In this document: positions 1 to 11,700 of the stretch, in pieces
How the letters are laid out: every line of letters starts with the position of its first letter
How positions within the stretch are numbered: position 1 is the first letter of the stretch
NCBI GenBank assembly: GCA_008711295.1
Contig: VUYV01000054.1
Location: 1,191,190-1,255,189, forward strand
Origin: Anarhynchus alexandrinus
Lineage: Eukaryota; Chordata; Aves; Charadriiformes; Charadriidae
Length of the DNA stretch: 64,000 nucleotides
Direction of reading: 5' to 3'
Notes under the pieces: generated by a model
The model's database searches: none
What the model saw: only the letters and a program-made list of their open reading frames with translations
What the model was told of the DNA's origin: nothing
Translations under genes and position numbers: made by a program

Positions 1-170
1 CGCCAGCTGCTGCAGCCGCCGCAGGCGCTGGGCCTGGAGGTGGAAGAGGGTCTTGCGGGAGGGCAGCCCCACGTCGCACATGCCCTTGGGGTAGGGGACG
101 CCCAGGCGGGTGCCCTGCCCGCCGGCCAGCAGCAGCGCGGCCACGCGGCTCCCCGCGATCTCCGCCAGCC
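1..170 (-). CDS. UAP1: UAP1 internal coding exon (partial at window edge), UDP-N-acetylglucosamine pyrophosphorylase
   Basis: The minus strand reads [15 protein letters not shown] followed by the nucleotide-sugar pyrophosphorylase signature [10 protein letters not shown] and then [13 protein letters not shown] and [13 protein letters not shown]. The family transfers UTP onto GlcNAc-1-phosphate to give UDP-GlcNAc and pyrophosphate in the cytosol; the GG-GTRLG loop binds the uridine nucleotide. The exon opens at 170 after a splice acceptor (pyrimidine-rich tract ending CAG, the AG being at 172-171), one base into a Gly codon, and runs off the left edge. The neighbour UHMK1, on the same strand, fits UAP1 as in human 1q23.3. 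The paralogue UAP1L1 has the same motif and cannot be excluded from this exon alone. The exon is very GC-rich, and its Cys in KGMCDVG replaces the Tyr I remember in mammals. Confidence 0.82.
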
Positions 171-232
171 CTGCGCCCGGGAGAGCATACACGCGTGGAG
201 CCCGCCGCGCCGGCACTGCGCCGCGCCGGGCC

Positions 233-574
233 NNNNNNNNNNNNNNNNNNNNNNNNNNNNNNNNNNNNNNNNNNNNNNNNNNNNNNNNNNNNNNNNNNNN
301 NNNNNNNNNNNNNNNNNNNNNNNNNNNNNNNNNNNNNNNNNNNNNNNNNNNNNNNNNNNNNNNNNNNNNNNNNNNNNNNNNNNNNNNNNNNNNNNNNNNN
401 NNNNNNNNNNNNNNNNNNNNNNNNNNNNNNNNNNNNNNNNNNNNNNNNNNNNNNNNNNNNNNNNNNNNNNNNNNNNNNNNNNNNNNNNNNNNNNNNNNNN
501 NNNNNNNNNNNNNNNNNNNNNNNNNNNNNNNNNNNNNNNNNNNNNNNNNNNNNNNNNNNNNNNNNNNNNNNNNN
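233..574. other. Assembly gap (342 N), probably hiding the UAP1 first coding exon
   Basis: A run of N with very GC-rich flanks. The remembered human UAP1 N-terminal exon encodes roughly the first 90 residues (about 280 bases), which would fit inside. No UAP1 start codon is visible on either side of the gap. Confidence 0.9.
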
Positions 575-1000
575 CCCAATGGGTGCCGGGGAAGGGAAGG
601 CGGAGGGTGGGGGGTGCGCGTGGCAGCCCACCCACCACCCGCCCCCCCCTCCCCGCGGCGCCGCCAATCGGAGAGCGCGCCGGCGGCTGCCATGGCAACG
701 CCCGCCACGTCAGCGCGCGCGGTCCCGCCAGCGGGAGAGGCGGGGGCCGGTCCCGGTCCCCCCGCGGCGGCGCAGCCTCCGCCCCGGTCCCGGTCCCCTC
801 CGGGCGGGGAGGTGGGGGTGGGGAACGGGCCTTCCCGTCAGAGTCCCACCCCTTCCCAGCTGTTCCTCCCCGCACCGGGCCCACGCGTGGAAGTGGGGAG
901 CTGCGGTCGCCGTCTGCGGCCGGGCAGGGGAAGGAGGGTGGTCCTGCAGGGAGGCCCCGGTCAGCGCGGTCGCCACGGCCGGGGGCAGCAGGTCCCTTCC
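575..1000 (-). promoter_or_regulatory. UAP1: CpG-rich promoter region of UAP1
   Basis: About 400 bases of dense CpG with a CCAAT box at 664-668, a palindromic RFX site at 686-699 and a CRE half site ACGTCA at 707-712, upstream of UAP1 on the minus strand. It looks like a TATA-less housekeeping CpG-island promoter. The transcription start cannot be placed by eye. Confidence 0.55.
686..699. promoter_or_regulatory. RFX X-box-like palindrome
   Basis: The 14-mer GCTGCCATGGCAAC differs by one base from the symmetrical RFX consensus GTTGCCATGGCAAC. It lies 22 bases from a CCAAT box, the kind of pairing seen in RFX-regulated promoters. Confidence 0.5.
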
Positions 1001-1036
1001 TGCAGCAAGAGGGGAGAGGTATGCAGCTAAAAAGAA

Positions 1037-1061
1037 CCCCCAAAAAACCCAAAACCCACCC
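1037..1061 (-). other. Potential G-quadruplex
   Basis: On the minus strand the pattern is G3-T-G3-T4-G3-T6-G5, which fits the canonical G3+N1-7 rule. The surrounding stretch to about 1084 is low-complexity A/C on the plus strand. It sits upstream of the UAP1 CpG island. Confidence 0.45.
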
Positions 1062-1109
1062 AAAAAACCACCCCAAAAAGGGCAGGTGAGGTCTGTGCGA
1101 AGGAGGACC

Positions 1110-1124
1110 CCCGCAGAGGGCAGC
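1110..1124 (+). promoter_or_regulatory. CTCF-like core motif
   Basis: CCCGCAGAGGGCAGC matches 14 of 15 positions of the CTCF core CCASYAGRKGGCRSY. It lies between the UAP1 promoter and the UHMK1 3' end, where an insulator would make sense. Binding is not shown by sequence alone. Confidence 0.4.
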
Positions 1125-1729
1125 CCTCTCAGCCAGCCGGGCCCCGGGAGCCTCGCCAGGGTCAGGTACGGCACACAGGGCTGCAGAGATCCCTCGCCCC
1201 GTAATTTTAGGGGAACGCGTGGTAAAAATCAGCGCGGGCCAAAAATCTGGTCACGCCGCTGGCACTGCCTCACCCCACGCGTCACCTCAGGGCTGGAGGT
1301 ACACACGGTCGAAGCCTGCCAAAAGTTGTGCAACTCACAGCATTTCCCCCGGGGAACGGCCGGCGTCAGCACAGGCGATTTTCCCTCTGGATGATATCAC
1401 TTCGGAAACCGTTACGCCAGAGCGTGGAAAGCGGCCGTGAGCGGTGTGAGTAAGCGGCGCTGCGGCAGGAGGCACAGCCTGAAGTGACGGGGAGGGGACA
1501 CGTCAGGCTCTGGCCAGGCAAAGGTCATCCCGGTGCTCCCACTGCGATTTTCAGAGATGAGCGAGCCCTCGCAGCGGCAGGTGCCAAGCACAAGATGCCA
1601 GCGCCACCATGGCTGGGTCACAGCCCTGTGTCCCATCCCCCCTCCCCCCCCCAGGACAGGGTGACAGAGAACTTGCTCAGCTACGTGGCATTTCACTGGC
1701 GGTCCCACAAGAAAAGCATGCTGGACAGC
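1125..1729. other. UAP1-UHMK1 intergenic spacer
   Basis: Short unique-looking spacer between the UAP1 promoter and the inferred UHMK1 cleavage site. I see no exon or recognisable repeat in it. A C-tract occurs around 1640-1652. Confidence 0.5.
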
Positions 1730-1749
1730 TGCTTCGTACTGAAGCATTG

Positions 1750-1755
1750 TTTATT
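1750..1755 (-). terminator. UHMK1: Distal poly(A) signal of UHMK1 (AATAAA)
   Basis: TTTATT on the plus strand gives AATAAA on the transcribed minus strand. It is the last such signal before the UAP1 promoter. Confidence 0.5.
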
Positions 1756-2976
1756 AATCATCTGTATCAAGCACACATCTGCTCAGCAACGGTGCGTGAC
1801 GGGATACAACAGTTGACATCGAACCCGAAGGGAGGCACGTGGTTACAGATCCGGCACAGCGGGAGGAAGAGTACTGAACGCTCTGGAAAGACAACCCGGG
1901 TGCGATGCGGTGCTCAGGCTGTGTCGTTAGGAGGCTGGAGACCAGCGAGGCTCAAATTAGGAATACAACTAAAATTGGAGCTGACTTGTGCTTTGGCCAG
2001 TGATTTAAAAACCAGTTACCCTCCTTGTGTTTAATGAATAGGTGGAAGTGCAAAGAACTTTCTCTCTCCCTCATTGCTCCCCCACAGACAGTGGTGGCAG
2101 AGAAAGGACAACTATCCTTCCACTGGCAGTGACATTTTGTGTCAGATTGGCTACGAAACCCAAACACCACCAAGATACAGCTGAGCGCCAACGCGTTCCC
2201 CATTCACACACATACACACTCCGAGGGGATGCAGCCCCTTGGACTGCCTCCTCCCAGGGTGCTTGGCATCCCACCGGAGCAGCACCAGCCTTCCCTGCCT
2301 TTCTCCAGAGGCTTCATCTTTCATCCCTTTCTCCCCCTCAGAGCAGATTCCTCCCTCAAAGGCAGCCTGCGGGTCTTCACGTCTAGCTGTCACCTACCTA
2401 GGACTCCGTAGGTCAGTGCTACACCTATTGGGAGGGAGCTGTGTCAGCAGCACAGATCAAGAAACGCAACGAGCATCTGAGTGGAAAGCCTCAACACTTC
2501 TGCAACTCAAGCAGGCAGGAATTTGGAGACGAGGAAAGCCAGGCCCATCCAGGCACACGCCACGACAGCTTGGATTGAATCACCTTGCACACTTCAGATA
2601 CAATCTAGAGTTAAGAAACTCACAGGTTTTAGCAGGGCTGAAACTTATGCCAAGCCGCCAATAGATTGCTGAGACACCCGAGTGAGCTTCAGCTTGATAG
2701 AAAAAGGCTTTGAAGGCAAAGGGTGAGGGATAACGATAAAACGCTTCCGCTCCAAGGAGCTTCTAAACCTCCCTGTACCCCACAGCCTGCAGAGGGAAGC
2801 CAGGGGCTGGATCCAGTGACAGGACAGAGATCAGCATCTTCAACTCTTGCCAGGAGGAAAATAAAAAAAAAAAACAAACAGCTTTGGTGTTTTTTTTTTG
2901 CCCAGCTCAGTGCTCAAGCCTCGTCAACGAGCATCCAGAGAGAAAAATCTGGTAGCAGGAGTTTGCATCTTGAAGA

Positions 2977-2982
2977 TTTATT
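2977..2982 (-). terminator. UHMK1: Candidate middle poly(A) signal of UHMK1
   Basis: AATAAA on the minus strand inside the long 3'UTR. Its use is not shown. Confidence 0.3.
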
Positions 2983-5118
2983 TAGCTCCTATTAAAGCAG
3001 CTGAACAGCCAAACTCTGGTGGAACAGCTCTACCATGCCGTGGGAACAGGTTGTAGCTCCTCTCTAAAGATTAATCCTGGCATAGCTCTTTATCTTTAGT
3101 TGCAAATCCAAAGCATAATTCTGACTGAAACAGAGATATGCTTGAAAGACGACAGAGCAGTTCACAGTCCTAGACAAATGCATGCAATAACCAGCATGTC
3201 CCTGTCCCGGTACCACTGTAGGTGACAGACCTCACACCCCGTACCCAGGGGAGCTCCGCATGCCCCAACGTGGGCTGGCACTCAGCAGGGCAGGAGCTCT
3301 CGGATCTGCTTCTGCCAGCTGACAGGCCCACAGGCAGCCAGCTTAATGCTGCTGACACGATGGCATTCAACACGTGAATTTCTGGGCCAAAGTGCTTTCA
3401 CCGCTGGCTCAGCCCACCAGGGACAGCAAAAACTCGGAGCTGAGGAGGTCAGTCGACACCTACCAATACTTACAGTACTTTAAACACTGCTCTTCACATA
3501 GGAAAAACCCTCACCCAGTTAATCATCCAATTCCTTCCAGACACTAAAAGTGCTTCACTGCAAGGACAGTTAAATTAAAAGCAATGAATCACACACCCCA
3601 TCTACGCAAAGCTGCTTTGCAACTACGTACACCAAAGTAGCATCATTCCCAGAAAAAGTCTGATCAGCAAACCACACCTTAAAATTCATTGTGGGATTTA
3701 TATATTTCTTTCCTGGAAAACCTACCACCTCAAAGGCAACAGAAATGTTGAAAGAGATTGGTCCTTTCTGGGGGAGATTTGGGAAGGGCCACAGTAGACA
3801 GGACTCTACACCAGCACAGAGAAGAACTCAGACTCCTGAAATGCTACAGACATTGGATCTCCTGACACACCACACATGCGCGCACAGGGCAAAAATCAAG
3901 AGGAACTTTTAAGTGCAGAATTCCAGCAAGTCCAGCATCAGCAAGATGAAAAAAGTAAACTGCAAGATAATTCAGGTATTATTCCAGGGAAGGTCAGAGA
4001 CGGTTCAGGCAGCTGCCCACAAGTATTTCAGCCAGAGAAAAGAATTCACAGGGGCTCTCCTCCTCACTAAAACTGGTACCAGGGCTGCAAGCCAGAATAC
4101 GCTGGTCCCTCTCTACGTAGGGCTGTTCCACGCTGCGCTCGCCAGGAGCAAAATGTCCATCCCTGCAGGCAGAGGCTCTGCTGGGTGTATGGGTTTGCAC
4201 ACCCCTGGAAAACCAGCCACTGCCTGCCCCGTGCTGGCAGCTGCCCAACTGAGCTTCTGCCTGTGCACTGAAGCCACAAGAGCAGAGAGCATGCTTGGGG
4301 GGGCTGGGGGTGGGGGAGCAGTGATGTTGCTCGCCCAGTTGGTTTTTTTTTCCCCCAAAAGCACGTGGCTGTTGTCCCCAAAACAGCGAAAGACCTTCTG
4401 CTGGCCAGTCAAGTCTGGTGACTGACCGAGCCCTTTCAGTACAGGATCTCAGATTGCCTCAGGCCCTTTGTGTAACCTATGAAGGACCAAAAGTGTCAGT
4501 GCTTCTAATCTACAAGTCTAATGGGTTAATGCAAAACCGAAACGCACAACACAGAAAAGCCAAGCGTGGGACCTAGGACAGACAAATATTTGTTCTTTTC
4601 TTTAGAAGACTCGCAGGGCAGGAGTCCCGCTGAGACATAAAGAATACTGCGTGCTGTAGAACTTCTTTCCAAAAATATCACGTAAAGACGCTTACGTATT
4701 ACAGATCATTTGGCATCAGAGCTAGGGAGCATCAGTGCCAGCACAGGGTATATGCTAGAAAGATGACTCCGCACAACAGGGTTTTCACATCACCTCAGGC
4801 TACAAAGTGCTTACAGGTTGTGTTGGGACTGAGGCTGGCACTGCTCTGACAACGCGTATCCGCCATCAGTCCCTGCCCACCCCAGGGCGTACAAGCAAGT
4901 TCAGCTCACCGCAGGCAGCGTCACCCGCACCTCGCTGCCTAAGCCCAGCACGCCACCTGGGCCAGGTCAGACAGACAGCTCTTCTCGGGTCACGAGGCGG
5001 CGACAGGGTAACGCCATAGGCTCGGCAGATCTGATTCCACTGCCTCCCTCTGCTCTACGTGATGTGAAGACTCAAAAGTCTTCCTGGTCTAGTTTAGAGA
5101 GGATGGTGCTTCTGGTTC

Positions 5119-5124
5119 TTTATT
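5119..5124 (-). terminator. UHMK1: Candidate proximal poly(A) signal of UHMK1
   Basis: AATAAA on the minus strand about 490 bases after the stop codon. It would give a short-UTR transcript. Confidence 0.35.
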
Positions 5125-5608
5125 CACCATATCAACAAAAGGCAGGGAAGCCTTCCCGCCTCCTCCTCCTCTCCAGTGCTACTGGAGAAGAGTACATGCA
5201 TTGTAGGAAAGCTTAACAAAGAAATCCTCTCTCCAGAGCAAAGCCAAGTGCTAAGGCCAGGACTTTAAATGGTCTCATTTCAAATCACTTAAAAGCAATT
5301 GCCAAGATCTGCTCGGCCTCCCAGGCTCCCACAGTCACCACTCCTGCCACCTGAGCGCCCGCCGGGGCAAAGCCACACACCCAATGTAAACGAGCAAGCA
5401 CAACACACACACAAGCACACGCTGAAAGCCATCCCGGCCTCCTCTGCACATCACAAAGCAGCAGTAAAGGTTTCAAAGCCCAGTTAAGTCCTTTGCATCT
5501 CTCCTTCACAGATGACTCAAAAGCAGGGCTAGGAAGCTCTTTTGTACATTCAACTGTAAAACATGTGAGGAAGAGGAGCAAGACAACTCTCCTGATTGTT
5601 GCTACTGC

Positions 5609-5755
5609 CTACAGCAAGTTTTGGTACAGATATCCTCTCTTATAGGCACTCAGTGGGTAAAACGTAGCCACAACAAACTTGCCATCAAAAATCTTTCCAG
5701 TCAGCATTTTTTGGGCAGCTTTGGAATCACCAGCATTTGCATATTCAACAAAGAC
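5609..5755 (-). CDS. UHMK1: UHMK1 exon 8 (last coding exon, end of UHM domain)
   Basis: Starts VFVEYANAGDSKAAQKML after the acceptor CTTTCAG and ends YLYQNLL with TAG at 5611-5609. It holds the second RNP-like strand and the R-x-aromatic loop of the UHM, which binds UHM-ligand motifs. Confidence 0.95.
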   Translation of the reverse strand, partial: VFVEYANAGDSKAAQKMLTGKIFDGKFVVATFYPLSAYKRGYLYQNLL

Positions 5756-8700
5756 CTGAAAGAGAGAGAGTAGAAACAGGACTTCCAGTGCAGCTTGCCA
5801 CCCATCCCCTCCCGCCCCCACAACCGGGGAAACAGGTCCCGAACAAATTTTTCCCCTCTATCCTTGGATGAGCCCCAAGCAGTGGAGCTAAAAAGGAAGG
5901 AGCTGCACCTCTGAACCGGAATTTCACCTCTTGCTCCTCATTTTTAAGGGCAGCATATTTGGTGAGGTGGGAGAAAGTATGATGACGCCCTACATCCTCA
6001 ACACCTCACCTCCCTCTCACTGGCTTTCCCCCTTCCCTCCCCTATCCCTGCTCCCCTGCTAAAGCTCTTTGAGGACCTCCCAGATAAGGCAACCTTATAT
6101 AACCAGGAAGGAACCTGTCCTGTCCTTCAAGACAACCAGCTATTTTTAGCTCTGTCATCAGCCAGGAGATTGCCAGGCGCTGAGCAGCAGTCCTGCAGCA
6201 CAGGGAGTGTATACACAGCTTCTTCCCTCCATTCACTTACTTGGCCTTTACCAGGATTCTCCTTTGGAATAAGCAAGGAAACCACCGGTCCGTATTTCTG
6301 ACACTCCTCCCTTATGTCTTCCAGGATATCTGAGAAAGAAAAGAACTGGTTTTCTTTCGCTTTACAAACTAGTACGAGCCAAGAAACAAATGCAGGCCAG
6401 ATGAACACATCAGGAACACTCAGTCTTTTCCTCTCAATTTAAAATAAACAATAGAGAGGTGCCACGGCAGAAGCTGACACTGCTTAATGGCCACATAACA
6501 AGAACGAAGTGTCTGAACCAAGGCTCAGAACATAGACCTGCAGGCAGTGAATCCCTGACAGCAGGGCTTGGAGCACATGGACAGTCCTTTTCCTTGCACA
6601 CAAAGCCTGCCCTTCCAGTAACTAAAACATTTGGGATTTGTGAGTGCTTTTTTTCTTTTCTTTTTTGGTTACAGCACTTGGAGGAGGGGCACTAAAGTAG
6701 CTGCCACAAACCCTTCTTTATGTGAGCAGAACCCAGCCTCTTAAACTCATACCCCCAGAGCTCTCCAGCTTTCGCCACTCATGGATTTGAGAGCAAGCAG
6801 AAATGCAAATTTCACTGGCATGCCTTACCACCTACCATATATAGTTTTTGCTACAGTTTAAGAACTCAAATGAGATACTTCAGTTCTCTGCTGAGATCTT
6901 GGATAAGTTCACTAGCAAACTTTTGAGGATCTCTGCTACTGTGCTCCAGAGTCCTGTGCATGTCCAGCAGAAGCTCAGAGCCACTAACACATTAAGAGGT
7001 CTGCAGGCACTTAACCGAAGAAGAAAATCAAAACAAACTTTTTTTTTTAATCTGGGATCCTTCAAGAACTCACTACAAGCTCTGCTTTCTCTCTCAATCT
7101 TTTAGTCTATTTTGTGTTGGTGCAGTTGACCCACTTGGTACCAAATCTCAGCTGAGGAGCTCTTTGCTGTTCTTGCGCCTATTAATTGCTCTTCTGTTTG
7201 CTCTCACATCGCCAAAGCCAAACAAAACAGAGTCTGTAAGACAACACTGCTGTATGGGAATTGCACGGCTTGCACCAACCTTCATATTCTTCTTCGCACT
7301 GCAGAGAAGCATCACTTAGAACATTTAGCAGCCTCAGCACAGGCGTGGGGAGCATCACCAAATCTTCGATATGGGGAGCTGTTTGACACCCACGGAATTA
7401 GAGAAAAAAAAAAGAAATCAAAGTCCAAAGGAGCAAGAAAACAGGAAGTTGACTCAATATGCGCTATCATACACAAGCACTTACTGCTCTTTGCAGTACC
7501 AGTTTTGCTCCTTTTCACTATTACCTCCATTTACAGCTTGTATTCTCTTTGATTCTAACTTATCTTCACTTGTGCACTGAGACTCTTCCAAAGAGTTCAG
7601 CGCACTCTGCCATTATACTGAGACCAGCACCTGAAACTGCTTTTAAAATTACAAAGCTAGCAGAAATTAAGGCTAGAGTTATGTCTACTCACCTCAGATT
7701 CAGAAATTGAAGTGCCCTCAAGAGCTATGACAGTTGAGCAAACTGCCCCCTATATATGGAGACGCAAGAAGATGAAAGAACTACTCCGCAACCTGCTTCT
7801 CCTGTCACTGCTACCAGACAAGCTGAAAACAGGCTGTCCAGCCTCCCTAACTCCAATTCTTAAGCTATGCTAAGGCACAAGCCTCAGCACTGTCTAGGAC
7901 GCCTTTCCCTTCCCCCCCTTCAAAATCCAACTGCAATGCACTGGTTTGAAGACCACCGTACAATCTTGCAACAGAAATGGGGAAAACTACGTAGTTCTTA
8001 AACGATGCAGTGCTACAGAACAAGGTATGGCCACAAGAGGGTGGCCACAAGGTGGGTGAGCAGTGATCCTGTGAACAACTTTACAGGAGCAGAAATAAAG
8101 CCCGCTGCCAAGGGTCTATAAAACAAGCAGCTCCAGAATAGCCTGGAACAGGGCAGCATAGATACTACTGTGGAAGAAGGGAACAGACAAGGTGGACAGA
8201 CTAACGCCAAACTATGAGCCACATCCGAGAAGACACCCAGTCCTCTAGAAACTCAAAGCAGCTGAGACAGTGTCACTTCTCCAGGGACAAAAGCTTGATT
8301 TCATGTTCCTGAAAGGGACTGGCAGGCTAGTCATGAATTTAAGACCTGGGAGCCCAACTTGCAGTATTTGGAGAGTGTTAATGTTTTTATTTGCATTGTC
8401 AGCTACAGTAGCCAAACACAACAGCAGTACCTCACAGTTGTCCTACTAGACAGTGAGAGAGGGGAGAGAAAAGGGAAGAAATGGCTCCAATTCTCCAGTC
8501 TGAGCCTTCTGACTACGTTTCCAAAGATAGCAGGCTATTATTTCCTTGGAAATACTTTTCCAAGTTAAGCACACAATACGTACGAGGAAGCTGACATCTT
8601 TGCCAGGCACAGACATGGAAGATGTTGATTTCATAGTGCAAGAAGAGATGACAGACAAGCACACCCACTCTAAATCTCCTCCTGCCTGACATGGAAGAGT

Positions 8701-11700
8701 CCTTATGAAAAGCATAGAGTATGAAAGGCTTTATCAGTCTAGACAACGCCCAGACAGCACTCAGGGACAGCCTTTTGAAGAAAGGTGCTGCATTCAGATA
8801 ACCAGGCATGTTCCAGCTCCAAGGAAACCTCTGGGACCATTCTTCCACCGGACTGCCAGCAACCAAGAGACATCAGATGAACCAAGGACTGAAAGAATAT
8901 TTAAGTGTCGCCTTGGTCTTCTATGCTGCCCCTTTTATTCAAGTAAGTCTGTCCTTCATTTCACATGTCTTTTTTCAGAGAGGGAGACAAACCAACCCCT
9001 AGGACTCAGAGCCATCTGGTCTTCCTGTAACCAAGTGACAAACGCATTTTTTTGCAATACCCTTCTGCCCTGGGAGGTACTTTCTGCCCAGCCCTTCTGC
9101 TCCTCTTCAAAGTGCCAGGTGATATCAACCACACTGACAACACAAAGCCTGCAAGCAGCTCAGGAAAGAAGTTGATGAACTGGAAAGTCAAGACTTCGGC
9201 TGTAAATGACAAGGAAAGCCATTCTCAGCTGTCTTTGCTCTAAACAGAAAAACCGTGCCCAAGTGAAAGGCAATGACAGATCATTTTCTGACTTCCTAGG
9301 AAAGCTACAGTAAATGCTTCTTTGTGCAGACAAGCGTACGTACAAGTTTGGCAAAGAGAACCAGCAGAGAGAACTAAGTAAAATTGAAGCTGTTATACAA
9401 ACATGTAGCACTAACCACAGAAGCACCTTCCGAGGTACAGTTAGAGGTCTGTGTGTTTAAAACCAGACCAGAAAGCACTGCCAATATCCCTCTGCTCTAA
9501 AGCAATACTGGCTGCAAGGTTCAGCCACGGAAGGTGGCTTTGAATACAACAGTCCCAGTTTCTGAGATGCAAGCGAAGTCTGAAAACAGGAACAAGTTTG
9601 TTACCTTTGCCTAATACACAGAAATGCCAGTATCTTGACGTGACCTCAAAAGGCAATACTAAACAACCTTCACTGCAAGATACACCAAGCAGCTTAAGAA
9701 AAGCAGGGATAAGATTCAAGGGAAAATGCTAGCCCAGCCAGCAGCTGGATGCCTGAAGCATTACTTTATGCTGCAGAAAAGCTGGATGCAGAGCTCTTCA
9801 CTGGTGTTCTTGAAAGCAGACATGCTCTGGAGAACGCTACCAAGTTGCTTTTGGAACAGAAAACAGGGAGGGATAGGAGCCTAAACAGGGTGGTCTCAGC
9901 CTATCTTTTGCTGACAGCATGCAACCCACATGGGGGTGGTCCTGGGGAAACAGCACCAATTTATTAAATTGAAGACAAAGTGCCAGATGAAAGCGACAGT
10001 GACATCTGTCTGTGACCTGCCACACAGGCACCCGAAGAGGCAGGTCTGTCACTGCAAAAATAGGCTTGGACCACAAGAACACACTGGAACTATTTGACCT
10101 ACACAGAGGAGGCAGCAGCAGATGCTACCACCAGCCACTGCCCTAGTCGCTCACGTTCCTGGCTTCTGAGCTGGGAAACACTTGGCATAAGAAAAACCAT
10201 CCACTCACCATAAATAACACTGCACTCTTCAAAAGCACCTTAACAGTCACAATATTGGGTAAATACCTTGGGTATTTCTGGGCAGAATTTAATGGGAGTT
10301 CAATCAGAGAAAAGGGACAGCCCGCAGGGCTAGAAGGGCAGGGCAGCACTGAGAGCACAGGCATCGCTCCGACCTGCCTGCTGTGGTACCGCAGAGGGCT
10401 GGCGAGTGCCACAAAGGGCGAAGGAGCAGCAACGAGGCCAGAACCAGAAACAACGCAGTTTAACTACACTCTGTGCTGCTTCCAGTACATGCCGAGAAAG
10501 CCATGAGAGGGGGTGACGTGCACAGCTTACCAAAGGGAATGCTGAAGAACGGGCTGCATAAAGCCTTCTCAGCGGAGGCTCGCTTTCCTTGGTCACAATG
10601 AAGCATGCTGTAAGAGAAGACACCCTTATGATCTCGCCTGTGACATTCCTGCATCGACAAATTCAACTCAGGCTGGAAACCAGTACAGAGGAATACCCTA
10701 TCTTTGGGGTGCTTATGGTACAAAGAGAAGAGTGAGAGGCACGTCTTCCAATTCACAGCTGAAGCACACCAGAAGGATCCCCTGAAAGCATTTTGGGTAC
10801 ATGGTACAGTAGGCTTTCCTTCTCGATGTCTCTCAGCACCAAATGATGGAAGTTGCTCGCTTACAAGTTCACATGCAACACGGCATGTTCCAGCTCCATC
10901 TCCCCAGGCCATGCAGCCCACATCTCAGGCACACACGCAGTCTCATGAAAGTGACCACACTCCAAGGAGCTCCCACATCTTTCCACAAATGGGATTCCAA
11001 GCAGCTAATAGCCCAGGGCTTGCCTGAGAACATCCCCTACTCAGCTTTACCAGCGGCTCCCGATGCTATTTCTGCCAAGTTGTGTCCTCATTCACTCTGT
11101 AGCCTCAGAGCAGAGTCACAGGACAGCGAAAACAATCCCCTTGGCAGACCTCTCAGTAGGGAGCTGCACAAGTGCATTTGGATCTTGACAGCAGTGGAGA
11201 AGCAGCACTGTCTACCCCCTTCCCTCGCTTCTGACAACACTCCCCTAGAGCAGCAAAGTCTCCAGTTTTCTCCAAATATAACCTCACTGGCAAGAAGTAC
11301 AAAGCACTGAAACAGCAAGTGATTAACATCACGACTGATATTTTTTACGTGCTTACTCCAAACTGTGCCAAAATCAGAGGAGCTGAAGCATCTCTGCTAA
11401 TGCTTGCATGCTTGCACTTGTTGCTAACACAGTGGCAGGAAGATTAAAAAAAAAAAGTGTTAGGTGTGGGCTCTAAGTTACCAAGAGCAAGGCATGAGAC
11501 TTTACAGACCATATCTTTAACCAACAGTTAGTAAACATGATGAGATACCTTTTGATAAGGTCTCTGAGGTGATAAGCTGGAATGGCTGAATTAACCACCC
11601 CTTCACTGGCAAATATGCGATCAATGATGGCAGAACTGTTTGTCTGGAAAGAAAAAGAAAAAGTGCTTAGGGAGAGGGAAAAAAAGACCAATGCAAAGCT

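Larger units (their letters stand above)
1730..5608 (-). other. UHMK1: UHMK1 3' untranslated region
   Basis: This follows the UHMK1 stop at 5609 and ends just beyond the most distal AATAAA on the minus strand (1750-1755). The stretch has no convincing exon, and the many short open frames have no homology I recognise. Long 3'UTRs of several kilobases are known for mammalian UHMK1. Candidate proximal signals lie at 5119-5124 and 2977-2982. The end point is inferred. Confidence 0.6.

Noticed and set aside
40..1394. Long plus-strand open frames of 300-400 codons across the first gap
   Set aside because: They exist only because N is read through and because the sequence is GC-rich; the real exon (UAP1) is on the other strand.
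9749..9967. ATG-initiated 72-codon plus-strand frame in UHMK1 intron 5
   Set aside because: Reads plausibly but has no recognised homology, no splice support and no promoter; expected by chance in 3 kb of intron.
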